From Stappia indica (GTDB lineage: Bacteria > Pseudomonadota > Alphaproteobacteria > Rhizobiales > Stappiaceae), in the NCBI RefSeq assembly GCF_001696535.1, contig NZ_MBQE01000005.1, positions 248,001-312,000 of the forward strand: a DNA stretch of 64,000 bases, written 5' to 3'. A program made the position numbers and the translations under genes. This document shows, in pieces, positions 9,359 to 18,543 of this stretch; positions within the stretch are counted from its first letter, which is position 1; each line of letters opens with the position of its first letter. Under the pieces are notes generated by a model. The model was not told the origin of the DNA and searched no databases. It was given only the letters and a program-made list of their open reading frames with translations.

Positions 9359-10468
9359 ATGGGCGCCTACATCCTGCGCCGGCTGTTGCTGATCGTACCG
9401 ACCCTCGTCGGCATCATGGCCATCAATTTCGTCATCATCCAGTTCGCCCCCGGCGGGCCGGTGGAACGGGTCATCGCCCAGCTCCAGGGGACCGATGTGT
9501 CCGCCACCGCGCGTATTTCGGGCGGCGGCGGCGACTTTGCCGGCAGCGGTGCCGATACGGCCGGAGACGCTGCCTCCGCCGGCTCGCGATATCGCGGCGC
9601 ACAGGGCCTCGATCCGGAATTCATCAAGGAGCTGGAACGTCAGTTCGGCTTCGACAAGCCGCCGCTCGAGCGGTTTGCCGGGATGCTGTGGGACTATGCC
9701 CGCTTCGATTTCGGCGAGAGCTACTTCCGCGACATCTCGGTGATCGACCTGATCATCGAGAAGATGCCCGTGTCGATCTCGCTCGGGCTCTGGATGACGT
9801 TTATCTCCTACGCGATCTCCATTCCGCTTGGCATCCGCAAGGCGGTGCGCGACGGCACGCGCTTCGACGTGTGGACCTCCGCGGTGATCGTGGTGGGCTA
9901 TGCGATCCCCGGCTTCCTCTTCGCGGTGCTCCTGATCGTGCTGTTCGCCGGCGGTTCGTTCCTCGACTGGTTCCCGTTGCGGGGGCTCACGTCGGAGAAC
10001 TGGGAGCAGCTGTCCTGGCCCGCGCGCATCGTCGACTACTTCTGGCACCTGGCCTTGCCGCTGACCGCGATGGTGCTGTCCGCCTTCGCGACGGTGACGC
10101 TGCTGACCAAGAACTCGTTTCTCGACGAGATCCGCAAGCAATATGTCCAGACGGCCCGCGCCAAGGGCCTGAACGAGCGGCAGGTGCTCTACGGTCACGT
10201 CTTCCGCAACGCGATGCTGATCGTGATCGCCGGTTTCCCGGGCGCCTTCATCTCGTCCTTCTTTGCCGGCTCGCTGCTGATCGAGACGATCTTCTCGCTC
10301 GACGGGCTGGGCCTGCTCGGCTTCGAGGCGGTGATCAATCGCGACTATGCGGTCGTTTTCGCGACGCTCTACATCTTCTCGCTGATGGGCCTGCTGGTGA
10401 ACCTCGTCTCCGACCTGACCTACACCTGGATCGATCCGCGGATCGATTTCGAGAGCCGGGAGGTCTGA
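9359..10468 (+). CDS. yejB: Peptide ABC transporter permease YejB
   Basis: A 369-residue inner-membrane permease starting at ATG 9359. It opens with [14 protein letters not shown], the usual start of DppB/YejB proteins, then a membrane segment and a Gly/Ala/Ser-rich periplasmic loop at about 45-90. The C-terminal half is the binding-protein-dependent transport domain, with the EAA-type coupling loop near [10 protein letters not shown] and further membrane spans. It pairs with YejE to form the channel. It is 92 bp from the second yejA and 4 bp from yejE. Confidence 0.95.
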   Translation: MGAYILRRLLLIVPTLVGIMAINFVIIQFAPGGPVERVIAQLQGTDVSATARISGGGGDFAGSGADTAGDAASAGSRYRGAQGLDPEFIKELERQFGFDKPPLERFAGMLWDYARFDFGESYFRDISVIDLIIEKMPVSISLGLWMTFISYAISIPLGIRKAVRDGTRFDVWTSAVIVVGYAIPGFLFAVLLIVLFAGGSFLDWFPLRGLTSENWEQLSWPARIVDYFWHLALPLTAMVLSAFATVTLLTKNSFLDEIRKQYVQTARAKGLNERQVLYGHVFRNAMLIVIAGFPGAFISSFFAGSLLIETIFSLDGLGLLGFEAVINRDYAVVFATLYIFSLMGLLVNLVSDLTYTWIDPRIDFESREV

Positions 10469-10472
10469 GGCC

Positions 10473-11639
10473 ATGGACCTGCGGACAGAAACTGCCGGCA
10501 CCACCGCAACCGCTGCGGCCGGCGCGCCCTCCGGCCGGCCGAAGGGCTGGCTGTCGCCGATCAACCGGCGCCGTCTGACCAACTTCAAGGCCAACCGGCG
10601 CGGCTACTGGTCGTTCTGGATCTTCCTCGTCCTGTTCGGCCTGTCGCTTGTTGCCGAGTTCCTCGTCAACGACCGCCCGATCGTCGTCGTCTACAAGGAC
10701 GAGGTCCTGGCGCCGATCTTCGTCGACTATCCGGAAGAGAAGTTCGGCGGCTTCCTGGCGGTGACCGACTATCGCGACCCGTTTATCCAGGAGGAGATCA
10801 ACGCCAACGGCTGGATGCTGTGGCCGCCGATCCGCTACTCCTATCGCACGGTCAACAACGAGATTCCGGTGCCGGCGCCCGCGCCGCCCTCGTGGATGCT
10901 CGACAAGCAGGAGCGCTGCAGCCGCTATCCGCTCGGTGCCGAGGACCCCAACTGCACGCTTGGCAACTGGAACTGGCTCGGCACCGACGACCAGGGCCGC
11001 GATGTCGTCGCACGGCTGGTCTACGGCTTCCGCATCTCCGTCCTGTTCGGCCTGGCTCTCACGCTTGCCTCTTCGGTGATCGGCATCGGGGCCGGCGCGG
11101 TGCAGGGCTATTACGGCGGCTGGGTCGACCTTCTGTTCCAGCGCTTCATCGAGATCTGGACGGCGATCCCGACGCTCTACCTGATCCTGATCGTCTCGTC
11201 GGTGCTGATCCCGGGTTTCTGGACGCTCTTCACCATCCTGCTCGCCTTCTCCTGGGTGGCGCTGGTGGGCGTGGTGCGGGCGGAGTTCCTGCGCGCCCGA
11301 AACTTCGAATACGTCACGGCGGCGAAGGCGCTCGGCGTCGGCAATGCCACGATCATGTGGCGGCACCTGCTGCCCAACGCGATGGTGGCGACGCTGACCT
11401 TCATGCCCTTCATCCTGAACGGTTCGATCTCCACCCTGACGGCGCTGGACTTCCTCGGCTTCGGCCTGCCGCCGGGCTCGGCCTCGCTCGGGGAATTGCT
11501 GGCGCAGGGCAAGAACAACCTGCAGGCGCCGTGGCTCGGCATCACCGGCTTCATCGTCATCTCGACCATGCTCAGCCTGCTGATTTTCATCGGCGAAGCG
11601 GTGCGCGACGCGTTCGACCCGCGCAAGAGTTTCGTGTGA
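10473..11639 (+). CDS. yejE: Peptide ABC transporter permease YejE
   Basis: A 388-residue permease with an N-terminal OppC-type leader, the N-R-R-G-Y-W-S-F-W-I-F segment and the first membrane span. A long periplasmic insert (about 65-165) characteristic of YejE follows, with W-x-W-L-G-T-D-D-Q-G-R-D at its end. The core permease domain contains the coupling sequence A-A-K-A-L-G-V and the G-F-G-L-P-P-G segment. It lies between yejB and yejF in the operon. Confidence 0.95.
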   Translation: MDLRTETAGTTATAAAGAPSGRPKGWLSPINRRRLTNFKANRRGYWSFWIFLVLFGLSLVAEFLVNDRPIVVVYKDEVLAPIFVDYPEEKFGGFLAVTDYRDPFIQEEINANGWMLWPPIRYSYRTVNNEIPVPAPAPPSWMLDKQERCSRYPLGAEDPNCTLGNWNWLGTDDQGRDVVARLVYGFRISVLFGLALTLASSVIGIGAGAVQGYYGGWVDLLFQRFIEIWTAIPTLYLILIVSSVLIPGFWTLFTILLAFSWVALVGVVRAEFLRARNFEYVTAAKALGVGNATIMWRHLLPNAMVATLTFMPFILNGSISTLTALDFLGFGLPPGSASLGELLAQGKNNLQAPWLGITGFIVISTMLSLLIFIGEAVRDAFDPRKSFV

Positions 11640-11646
11640 GGACCCC

Positions 11647-13290
11647 ATGACCAGCGAACAGACCAAACGGCCGCTGCTCTCCGTCCGCGAGCTCTCGGTC
11701 GCCTTCACCCAGAACGGCGTCACGCAGACGGCGGTCGACCGCATCTCCTTCGACATCGGTCCCGGCGAAACGGTGGCGCTGGTCGGCGAATCCGGCTCGG
11801 GCAAGTCGGTCTCCGCTCTTTCGGCGGTGAAGCTGCTGCCCTATCCCTCGGCCTCGCACCCGACCGGCGAGATCCTGTTCAAGGGCGAGGATGTGCTCAA
11901 GGCCGACGAGGCGGCGCTCCGGCGCATCCGCGGCAACGAGATCTCGATGATCTTCCAGGAGCCGATGACCTCGCTCAATCCGCTGCATACGGTGGAAAAG
12001 CAGATCGCCGAGGTCTTGAAGCTGCATCGCGGCATGGGCGAGACCGCGGCGCGTGCGCGCGTGGTGCAACTGCTCGACCAAGTCGGCATCCGCGATCCCG
12101 AGAGCCGACTGCAGAGCTATCCGCACCAGCTCTCCGGCGGTCAGCGCCAGCGCGTGATGATCGCCATGGCGCTCGCCAACGAGCCGGATCTGCTCATCGC
12201 GGACGAACCGACCACCGCGCTCGATGTCACCGTGCAGGCGCAGATCCTCAAGCTTCTCAAGGAGCTGCAGCGCGACGTCGGCATGGCGATGCTCTTCATC
12301 ACCCATGACCTCGGCATCGTGCGCAAGGTGGCCGACCGGGTCTGCGTGATGACGAAAGGCAAGATCGTCGAAAGCGGGACCGTGCGCGAGGTCTTCGAGA
12401 ATCCGCAGCATGAATACACCCGCCACCTGATCGCAGCCGAGCCCAAGGGTAAGCCGCCGGTAACGGACGAGAGCCGGCCGGTGGTGGTGGAAGCGCGCGA
12501 CGTGAAGGTGTGGTTCCCGGTCAAGCGCGGCCTGCTGCGCCGGACCGTTGACCACATCAAGGCGGTCGACGGCATCGACGTGACGGTCCGCGAGGGCCAG
12601 ACGCTCGGCATCGTCGGCGAAAGCGGCTCCGGCAAGACGACGCTCGGCCTCGCCCTGCTGCGGATGATTTCCTCCACGGGCAAGATCCGCTTCGGGGCCC
12701 GCGAGATCGATACGCTGTCGTGGAAAGACATGCGTCCGCTGCGCCGCGACATGCAGATCGTCTTCCAGGATCCGTTCGGCTCGCTCAGCCCGCGCATGTC
12801 GGTGGCCGACATCGTCGGCGAGGGGCTGGCCGTGCATTTCCCCGGCATCTCCGCGGACGAGCGGGACGCGAGGGTCGCCGCTGCGCTGGTCGAGGTGGGG
12901 CTCGATGCCGAGACCCGCTTCCGCTATCCGCACGAGTTCTCCGGCGGCCAGCGCCAGCGCATCTCCATCGCCCGCGCCATGGTGCTGCAGCCGAAATTCG
13001 TCATGCTCGACGAGCCCACTTCGGCGCTGGACATGAGCGTGCAGGCGCAGGTGGTCGACCTGCTGCGCGACCTGCAGAAGCGCCATGGCCTTGCCTATCT
13101 CTTCATCTCGCACGATCTCAAGGTGGTGCGCGCGCTCGCCAACGAGGTGATCGTCATGCGGTCCGGCAAGGTGGTGGAGGCGGGAGCGGCCGTCGATGTC
13201 TTCGACGCGCCGAAGACCGACTACACCAAGGCGCTTATGGCCGCCGCCTTCCGCATGGAAACGGCGGACACCGGAATCGTCAGCGAGTAG
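11647..13290 (+). CDS. yejF: Peptide ABC transporter ATP-binding protein YejF (two ABC domains)
   Basis: A 547-residue fused double ATPase that powers the YejBE channel. Domain 1 (about 10-260) has Walker A G-E-S-G-S-G-K-S, signature L-S-G-G-Q-R-Q-R and Walker B L-L-I-A-D-E-P. Domain 2 (about 280-530) has [17 protein letters not shown] and V-M-L-D-E-P. All catalytic motifs are intact in both halves. It is the last gene of the yej operon, 7 bp after yejE, and meets an unknown gene head-on; a small GGAGCG-AGC-CGCTCC hairpin at 13290-13304 overlaps its stop. Confidence 0.96.
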   Translation: MTSEQTKRPLLSVRELSVAFTQNGVTQTAVDRISFDIGPGETVALVGESGSGKSVSALSAVKLLPYPSASHPTGEILFKGEDVLKADEAALRRIRGNEISMIFQEPMTSLNPLHTVEKQIAEVLKLHRGMGETAARARVVQLLDQVGIRDPESRLQSYPHQLSGGQRQRVMIAMALANEPDLLIADEPTTALDVTVQAQILKLLKELQRDVGMAMLFITHDLGIVRKVADRVCVMTKGKIVESGTVREVFENPQHEYTRHLIAAEPKGKPPVTDESRPVVVEARDVKVWFPVKRGLLRRTVDHIKAVDGIDVTVREGQTLGIVGESGSGKTTLGLALLRMISSTGKIRFGAREIDTLSWKDMRPLRRDMQIVFQDPFGSLSPRMSVADIVGEGLAVHFPGISADERDARVAAALVEVGLDAETRFRYPHEFSGGQRQRISIARAMVLQPKFVMLDEPTSALDMSVQAQVVDLLRDLQKRHGLAYLFISHDLKVVRALANEVIVMRSGKVVEAGAAVDVFDAPKTDYTKALMAAAFRMETADTGIVSE

Positions 13291-13315
13291 GAGCGAGCCG
13301 CTCCGAAAAGTTCTG

Positions 13316-13888
13316 TCAGTTGCACCGGGTGAAACGCACCTCGACGCCGGTGTTGGCGATGTGGGCAAGCATGATGCCGGGTTCTGGAAAACGCAGCATG
13401 TTCAGGTCGTAGATCGGCGTGGTGAATTCCTTGCCGAAAGTCGGGAACGTGTTGCTGCGCGTCTTGAGTTCAGCCCACTGTTCATCCTCGACGCATTTGT
13501 ACTGAAAATACTCACTTGCCTTGAGGTCGCGGACATCGCGTCCTGATCGTGTCAGGCCGGCGGCCGTGAACTGTATCAGGAGCGGCTTGTTGTCGGCTTT
13601 CCATGTCGTCATCCCGGCATCGGGCATGAAGCCGGAATAAGTGCCCGGGTGAAGCTTGATCATTTTCGGCCGGGTGGACGAGCGGAGCCCCTGAACAAGG
13701 TCGACAGGCACATAGCCACGAGCAACGATCCGCAGACTTTTGGGAACAGGGGTAGTCGGCTTGAATGAACCGGTCGAATCGGTTGCGCCGAAGAACGTGG
13801 GCTTGGCAGTGTTGGTGTAATCCCAAACGGCTGCACCAGCGACGGTTGTTTGGTGGAAGTCATCGAGTGTAATCAGTTCCGGCATCAT
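13316..13888 (-). CDS. Unrecognised 190-residue protein
   Basis: I do not recognise this family. The start at 13888 (MMPEL) is supported by GGAGG seven bases upstream. The product has no signal peptide or membrane span. It is rich in beta-forming and Thr/Lys residues; an internal segment (G-S-F-K-P, then R-G-Y-V-P-V-D-L) faintly resembles a beta-sandwich repeat of carboxypeptidase-regulatory type, but this is weak. Only two Cys are present (K-C-V-E-D and the penultimate residue). Its codon use looks less GC-biased than that of its neighbours. It sits between convergent yejF and the lytic transglycosylase gene with no obvious functional link. Confidence 0.6.
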   Translation of the reverse strand: MMPELITLDDFHQTTVAGAAVWDYTNTAKPTFFGATDSTGSFKPTTPVPKSLRIVARGYVPVDLVQGLRSSTRPKMIKLHPGTYSGFMPDAGMTTWKADNKPLLIQFTAAGLTRSGRDVRDLKASEYFQYKCVEDEQWAELKTRSNTFPTFGKEFTTPIYDLNMLRFPEPGIMLAHIANTGVEVRFTRCN

Positions 13889-13952
13889 CCATCCTCCTGC
13901 TATGGATGACTATTGGAATGGTGCGTTACAGGCTCGTCATTCCTCTCGGCAA

Positions 13953-15173
13953 TCACTCCAGCCAGCATGTCGCTCGCCGTCCGGCCTTCTCCTGTTCGAG
14001 GCCGAGGGTGCGGCGGGTCTTGAAGCCGATCAGCCCGTCGGCCCCGCCGACATCGTGGCCCTTGGCCTCCAGGTCAAGCTGCAGGTCGCGCACGGCGCCG
14101 CGCGAGCGGGTCTTCACGTCCTTCCAGCCTTGCACGAAGCCGGCATTGTTGCCGTAACGGTCCGCCAGATGGCCGACGAACAGCGCGTAGACGTCGGATT
14201 CGTTGTAGGCCTTCAGCACATAGAAATTGTCGGTGGCGATGAAGGCCGGGCCGTTGCGCCCGGCCGGCATCAGGAGAAAGCCCGGCTGCGCCAGCTCGTG
14301 TTGCGGAAACGGACGGTCCTTGACCCGGCTGACGCCTTCCCGGACCCAGGCCGAGATCGGCTGGCCCTTGTCGGGACCCTCGCGCGAGCAGGAGACGGAG
14401 GCGGGAACCTCGGCCTCATAGCCCCAGTCTCGCCCCTTCACCCAGCCGTGCCAGGCGAGATAGTTGGCGATCGAGGCCAGCGTGTCCGGCACCGAGCGCC
14501 AGATGTCGCGCTTGCCGTCACCATCGAAATCCACCGCAAGGCGGAGGAAACTGGAGGGCAGGAACTGCGGTTGGCCGAGCGCACCGCCCCAGGAGCTGCG
14601 CAGATCCGCACGAGTGATGTGCCCGTCCGCAAGGATCTGCAGGGCCGCGACGGTCTCCTCGGCGAAGAAGTCGCGGCGGGTTCCCATGAAGGCGCGGGTC
14701 GCAAGGGTTCGCAGCGCATCGTAGGGGATACGGGCCGCGCCATAGCCGGACTCGCGAGCCCAGATCGCAAGGATGATCCGTGACGGGACGCCGTAACGCG
14801 CCTCGATCCGCGAGAGGGTCGCGGCATGCGTCTGCGCCAGGCGGCGGCCCTGTGCGGCCAGCGCGTTGAACTGGTTGTCGCGGAAATATCCGGCCGGGGC
14901 GCGGAACTCGGACTGATAGTTGACCGAGGGCGGCCGCTCCGGCCCGTCGGGATCGCCGAGGCCCGGTAGTGAGGTGTCGGGCGACAGGCCCGAGAGCTCC
15001 CGCCGGATCACGTCCTGCGGCACTCCGGCCGCGCGGGCGGCCGGAATGATGCGCGTTTCGAGGAACCGGTCGAACTTGGCTTGCATCCCCTGCTGCGCCT
15101 GGGCGGTCGGGGCGCAGAGCGTTGCGAGCAGAACTGCGAGCGAAGCGAGAAGGGCGGGCAGGGCGCGGTGCAT
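13953..15173 (-). CDS. mltB: Lytic murein transglycosylase (MltB/SLT family 3 with peptidoglycan-binding domain)
   Basis: A 406-residue protein from ATG 15173 with a cleavable signal peptide ending A-Q-A near residue 27. The GH103-type catalytic domain (about 28-320) contains I-W-A-R-E-S-G-Y-G, whose Glu is the expected catalytic acid, plus G-A-L-G-Q-P-Q-F and the D-F-D-G-D-G-K-R-D-I-W segment typical of MltB. The C-terminal ~60 residues (L-Q-x-x-L-E-A-K-G-H-D-V-G-G-A-D-G) form a peptidoglycan-binding domain. It cleaves glycan strands in the periplasm to give 1,6-anhydromuramyl ends. There is no lipobox, so it should be soluble. Confidence 0.93.
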   Translation of the reverse strand: MHRALPALLASLAVLLATLCAPTAQAQQGMQAKFDRFLETRIIPAARAAGVPQDVIRRELSGLSPDTSLPGLGDPDGPERPPSVNYQSEFRAPAGYFRDNQFNALAAQGRRLAQTHAATLSRIEARYGVPSRIILAIWARESGYGAARIPYDALRTLATRAFMGTRRDFFAEETVAALQILADGHITRADLRSSWGGALGQPQFLPSSFLRLAVDFDGDGKRDIWRSVPDTLASIANYLAWHGWVKGRDWGYEAEVPASVSCSREGPDKGQPISAWVREGVSRVKDRPFPQHELAQPGFLLMPAGRNGPAFIATDNFYVLKAYNESDVYALFVGHLADRYGNNAGFVQGWKDVKTRSRGAVRDLQLDLEAKGHDVGGADGLIGFKTRRTLGLEQEKAGRRATCWLE

Positions 15174-15242
15174 GACGATCCGTTGCGGGTGGCTGGCTGC
15201 GCCGAGCCTAGCACGGTGCACCGCGCGGGACGATATGCGGGA

Positions 15243-15851
15243 TCAGAAGGACGTACGGGCCTTCAGCGCCTGGACCAGCGTCCCCTCGTCGAGATAGTCG
15301 AGCTCGCCGCCGACCGGAACGCCATGGGCGAGGCGCGTGACCTTCACGTCCATGCCGCGCAGGCGGTCGGTGATGTAATGCGCCGTGGTCTGTCCCTCGA
15401 CCGTCGCATTCACCGCCAGGACGATCTCGGTGACATCGCCGGCAGCGACACGCTCGATCAGCTTGTCGATGGTCAGGTCGTCGGGCCCGATGCCGTCGAG
15501 CGGCGACAAGGTGCCGCCGAGAACGTGATAGCGGCAGTTCAGCGCCCCGGCACGCTCCAGCGCCCACAGGTCCGAGACGTCTTCCACCACGACGATGGTC
15601 GCCGTGTCGCGGCGCGGATCGGAGCAGATGGTGCAGGGATCGCAGGTGTCGACGGTGCCGCAGGTCTTGCACACGGTCACCCGGTCCACGGCAACGCCCA
15701 TGGCCTGAGCCAGCGGGACCAGCAGCTGGTCCTTCTTCTTGATGAGGTGCAGCGCCGCACGCCGGGCCGACCGGGGACCCAGCCCCGGCAGCTTGGCGAG
15801 CAGTTGGATCAGCCGTTCGACCTCGGGTCCGGCGACCGCCCGGTTGGCCAT
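15243..15851 (-). CDS. recR: Recombination protein RecR
   Basis: A full-length 202-residue RecR. Order of elements: an N-terminal helix-hairpin-helix ([11 protein letters not shown]), a four-cysteine zinc finger (C-K-T-C-G ... C-x-x-C), the TOPRIM domain, and the C-terminal Walker-B-like segment. With RecF/RecO it loads RecA at gaps. It starts 4 bp after the ybaB stop and belongs to the dnaX-ybaB-recR operon, an arrangement conserved across bacteria. Confidence 0.97.
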   Translation of the reverse strand: MANRAVAGPEVERLIQLLAKLPGLGPRSARRAALHLIKKKDQLLVPLAQAMGVAVDRVTVCKTCGTVDTCDPCTICSDPRRDTATIVVVEDVSDLWALERAGALNCRYHVLGGTLSPLDGIGPDDLTIDKLIERVAAGDVTEIVLAVNATVEGQTTAHYITDRLRGMDVKVTRLAHGVPVGGELDYLDEGTLVQALKARTSF

Positions 15852-15855
15852 GGGA

Positions 15856-16176
15856 TCAGAACGGCAGCTTGAAGCCGGCGGGCAGGCCGAGACCGCCCAT
15901 CAGTTCCTGGGTCTTCTGCTGCAGCAGGGCCTCGGCCTTGGCCTTGGCGTCCTGGTGAGCCGCAAGGATCAGGTCCTCGAGGATCTCGACCTCGTCGGGC
16001 TTGGCCATGGACGGGTCGATGCGAATGGACTTGAGCTCGCCCTTGCCGGTCATGGTCAGAGTGACCATGCCGCCGCCGGCGGTGCCTTCCACCGCGACCG
16101 AGGCGATCTCTTCCTGCAGCGAGCCCATCTGCTCCTGCATCTGCTTCGCCTGTTTCATCATCTTCAGGAAGTCCAT
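15856..16176 (-). CDS. ybaB: YbaB/EbfC family nucleoid-associated protein
   Basis: A 106-residue DNA-binding protein with the family profile: a Met/Gln-rich N-terminal helix ([12 protein letters not shown]), a central strand with [11 protein letters not shown], and a C-terminal helix followed by a Gly/Leu-rich end. It sits between dnaX and recR on the minus strand. Confidence 0.96.
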   Translation of the reverse strand: MDFLKMMKQAKQMQEQMGSLQEEIASVAVEGTAGGGMVTLTMTGKGELKSIRIDPSMAKPDEVEILEDLILAAHQDAKAKAEALLQQKTQELMGGLGLPAGFKLPF

Positions 16177-16263
16177 GGGTCTCTCCTTGGGAGCGGTGCG
16201 AAAGGGCGCCGGGTCAGTCCCTGCGGATCGGCAGGACGGACCGTGCCGGCTCCCGCCGCCGGA

Positions 16264-18225
16264 TCATGTATCGGGGTCGATTTCGTCTTCGACCGGGGCC
16301 ATGTCAAGGGGCGCGTCCTCGACGGCGGTCATTCTCACGTCGACGACCTTGGCACCGGGAAAGGCCGAAAGCAGGGCAGCCACGGTGGGCTCGGCCTTGG
16401 CATCGGAGAAGAGCTGGCGCTGGCTGGCCTCGCGCTCCTCGTGCAGCGTCGGCCGTCCTTCGGTACGGGAGACGCTGACGATCCAGCGGGTGCCGGTCCA
16501 TTCCGAAAGCTTGCGGCCGAGCCGTCCGGCAAGATCCGGGTCGGCGTTTTCGACCGGCTGAAACTCGATTCGCCCCGGCTCGAAGCGTACGAGCCGCATC
16601 TGCCGCTCGATCTCGACCTTCAGGCGAATGTCGCGTTTTTCCGCGGCAAGGGCGGCGCAGTCGGCCAGCGAGGCAAGCCCGTGGGACGGCGCCGGCTGGC
16701 TGTCGGCAGCGGGCTGGGCGCGGGTCGTCTCCGGGGCAAGTCCCCCTGCCAGGGCCTGCAGGCGCGGCGGCGAACTGGGGGCGGCCTGAGCGTGCTGCGC
16801 CTCGCCCGGCAGGGCCTGTGCAGAAGTTCGCATCTGCGCGGAGACGGCGACGGGCTCGCTCGTCGAGGCGGAGGAGGGGGCTCCGGACGAAGTGGTCTGC
16901 GCCTGCGGCGCGCTTGCAGCCTGCCCGGCGAAGGAGGTCTCCCCGCCGGATGCCTGCGGGCGGGACGGGGGTGCCGGCAGGCTGGAGCCGAGCGCGGCCG
17001 CCTTGCCGTCGCGCAGCATGCGCAGGGCGTCTTCCGGGTCGGGCAGGTCGGCAGCATAGGCAAGGCGCACCAGGACCATGTCGGCGGCCAGATGCGGCTT
17101 GGGAGCGGCCTGGACTTCCTCGATGCCCTTCAGGAGCATTTGCCAGGCACGCGACAGGAGGCGCAGCGACAGGCGCCCGGCAAGCTCGCGACCGCGGGCC
17201 CGTTCGGTCTCCGTGACAGAGGCATCGTCGCCCGCGTCGGGGACGATCTTCAGCCGGGTGACCAGATGGGTGAACTCGGCAAGGTCGGACAGCACGACCA
17301 CCGGATCGGCGCCGACATCGTATTGCTGGCGGAACTCGGCCATGGCCGCCGCCGCGTCGCCCCGCATCAGGTATTCGAACAGGTCGATGATGCGGGCGCG
17401 GTCGGCAAGGCCGAGCATCGCACGCACCGTCTCCGCGCCGATCGCATCGCTGCCGCCCTGGGAAATGCTGCCATGGGCGATGGCCTGATCGAGCAACGAC
17501 AGGGAATCGCGCGCCGAACCTTCGCCGGCCCGGGCGATCAGCGCCAGCGCCTCGTCGGCGACCGCGATACCCTCGGCCTGCGAGATGCGGCGCAGCAGCC
17601 CGACGATCTTGTCGGCATCGATGCGGCGCAGATCGAAGCGTTGGCAGCGCGACAGGACCGTGACCGGGACTTTGCGGATTTCGGTGGTGGCGAAGATGAA
17701 CTTCACATGCTCGGGCGGCTCCTCGAGCGTCTTCAGCAGGCCGTTGAAGGCCGACTTCGACAGCATGTGCACTTCGTCGATGATGTAGACCTTGTAGCGG
17801 GCAGAGGCCGGCCGGTAGCGCGCCGCGTCCGTGATCTCGCGAATGTCGTCGATGCCGGTATGCGAGGCGGCGTCCATCTCGATCACGTCGACATGGCGAC
17901 CATCCATGATCGCCTCGCAATGCACGCCCAGCTTTTCGAGGTTCACCGTCGGCCGGTCGGCTTCGCCGGGGACCTCGTAGTTGAGCCCGCGCGCGAGAAT
18001 GCGGGCCGTCGTCGTCTTGCCGACACCGCGCACGCCGGTCAGCATCCAGGCTTGGGCGATGCGCCCGGTCTCGAACGCATTGCGCAGGGTCTGGACCATC
18101 GGCTCCTGGCCGACCAGATCGTCGAAGCTGCGGGGGCGATACTTGCGCGCGAGCACCCGGTAGGCGGCGTTGCCGCTGCCCGCGCCGGGAGCGTCGTCGG
18201 AAGAAGTGGGGATGAGACCGTCCAT
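16264..18225 (-). CDS. dnaX: DNA polymerase III subunit gamma/tau
   Basis: A 653-residue clamp-loader ATPase. The AAA+ domain has Walker A G-V-R-G-V-G-K-T-T, Walker B I-I-D-E-V-H-M-L, the sensor I region and S-R-C-Q-R-F-D-L. Where most bacterial DnaX proteins carry four zinc-binding cysteines after Walker A, this one has a single Cys (V-H-C-E-A-I), a loss I recall from rhizobial relatives. A Pro/Ala/Ser-rich linker (about 385-510) leads to the tau C-terminal domain that contacts the replicase and helicase. No slippery A/T run was noticed in the linker, so a separate gamma form is not evident. Confidence 0.96.
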   Translation of the reverse strand: MDGLIPTSSDDAPGAGSGNAAYRVLARKYRPRSFDDLVGQEPMVQTLRNAFETGRIAQAWMLTGVRGVGKTTTARILARGLNYEVPGEADRPTVNLEKLGVHCEAIMDGRHVDVIEMDAASHTGIDDIREITDAARYRPASARYKVYIIDEVHMLSKSAFNGLLKTLEEPPEHVKFIFATTEIRKVPVTVLSRCQRFDLRRIDADKIVGLLRRISQAEGIAVADEALALIARAGEGSARDSLSLLDQAIAHGSISQGGSDAIGAETVRAMLGLADRARIIDLFEYLMRGDAAAAMAEFRQQYDVGADPVVVLSDLAEFTHLVTRLKIVPDAGDDASVTETERARGRELAGRLSLRLLSRAWQMLLKGIEEVQAAPKPHLAADMVLVRLAYAADLPDPEDALRMLRDGKAAALGSSLPAPPSRPQASGGETSFAGQAASAPQAQTTSSGAPSSASTSEPVAVSAQMRTSAQALPGEAQHAQAAPSSPPRLQALAGGLAPETTRAQPAADSQPAPSHGLASLADCAALAAEKRDIRLKVEIERQMRLVRFEPGRIEFQPVENADPDLAGRLGRKLSEWTGTRWIVSVSRTEGRPTLHEEREASQRQLFSDAKAEPTVAALLSAFPGAKVVDVRMTAVEDAPLDMAPVEDEIDPDT

Positions 18226-18390
18226 GGGTCCAAGCTTAGCGGCGCGGCCGCCGGATGTTGAGGCCTATTCGGTGCACCAGGCAGGATTTCCCCGCTGCCG
18301 CTGAGCGGAGCGCGCGGTCTTGCGCCGTTGCGCCGCCGCAACCGCACCCTTGGGCGCAAGCTGCGCCGGATCGGAACCTGAAGGGGAAAG

Positions 18391-18493
18391 GGTGGGAGGC
18401 TGGCACGGTGACCCGTGCCGCGACTCGTTGGGGCTGCTTCCTTCCGGACCTGACCCGGTTGGCGAGTGGCTCGTCCACCACCAACCTCCCGCG
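18391..18493 (-). ncRNA. ffs: Signal recognition particle RNA, small bacterial type (4.5S)
   Basis: Read on the minus strand, the sequence holds the conserved SRP domain IV core GGTCAGGTCCGGAAGGAAGC, with its GGAA tetraloop and the asymmetric internal loop that binds Ffh. The ends pair: GGGAGGTTGG at about 18490-18481 with CCAGCCTCCC at about 18403-18394 (one G-U pair). The RNA is about 100 nt and lacks an Alu domain, as expected for Gram-negative bacteria. It lies just upstream of dnaX, a common alphaproteobacterial location. Exact ends are uncertain by a few bases. Confidence 0.95.
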
Positions 18494-18543
18494 CCCTATA
18501 TCGTGAGTTTCGCTCGCCGATGCAAGGGGAAATCCCGCAAAGA

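Noticed and set aside
13290-13304. Small hairpin at the yejF stop
   Set aside because: Six base pairs, overlapping the stop codon and without a U-tract; too weak to call a terminator.
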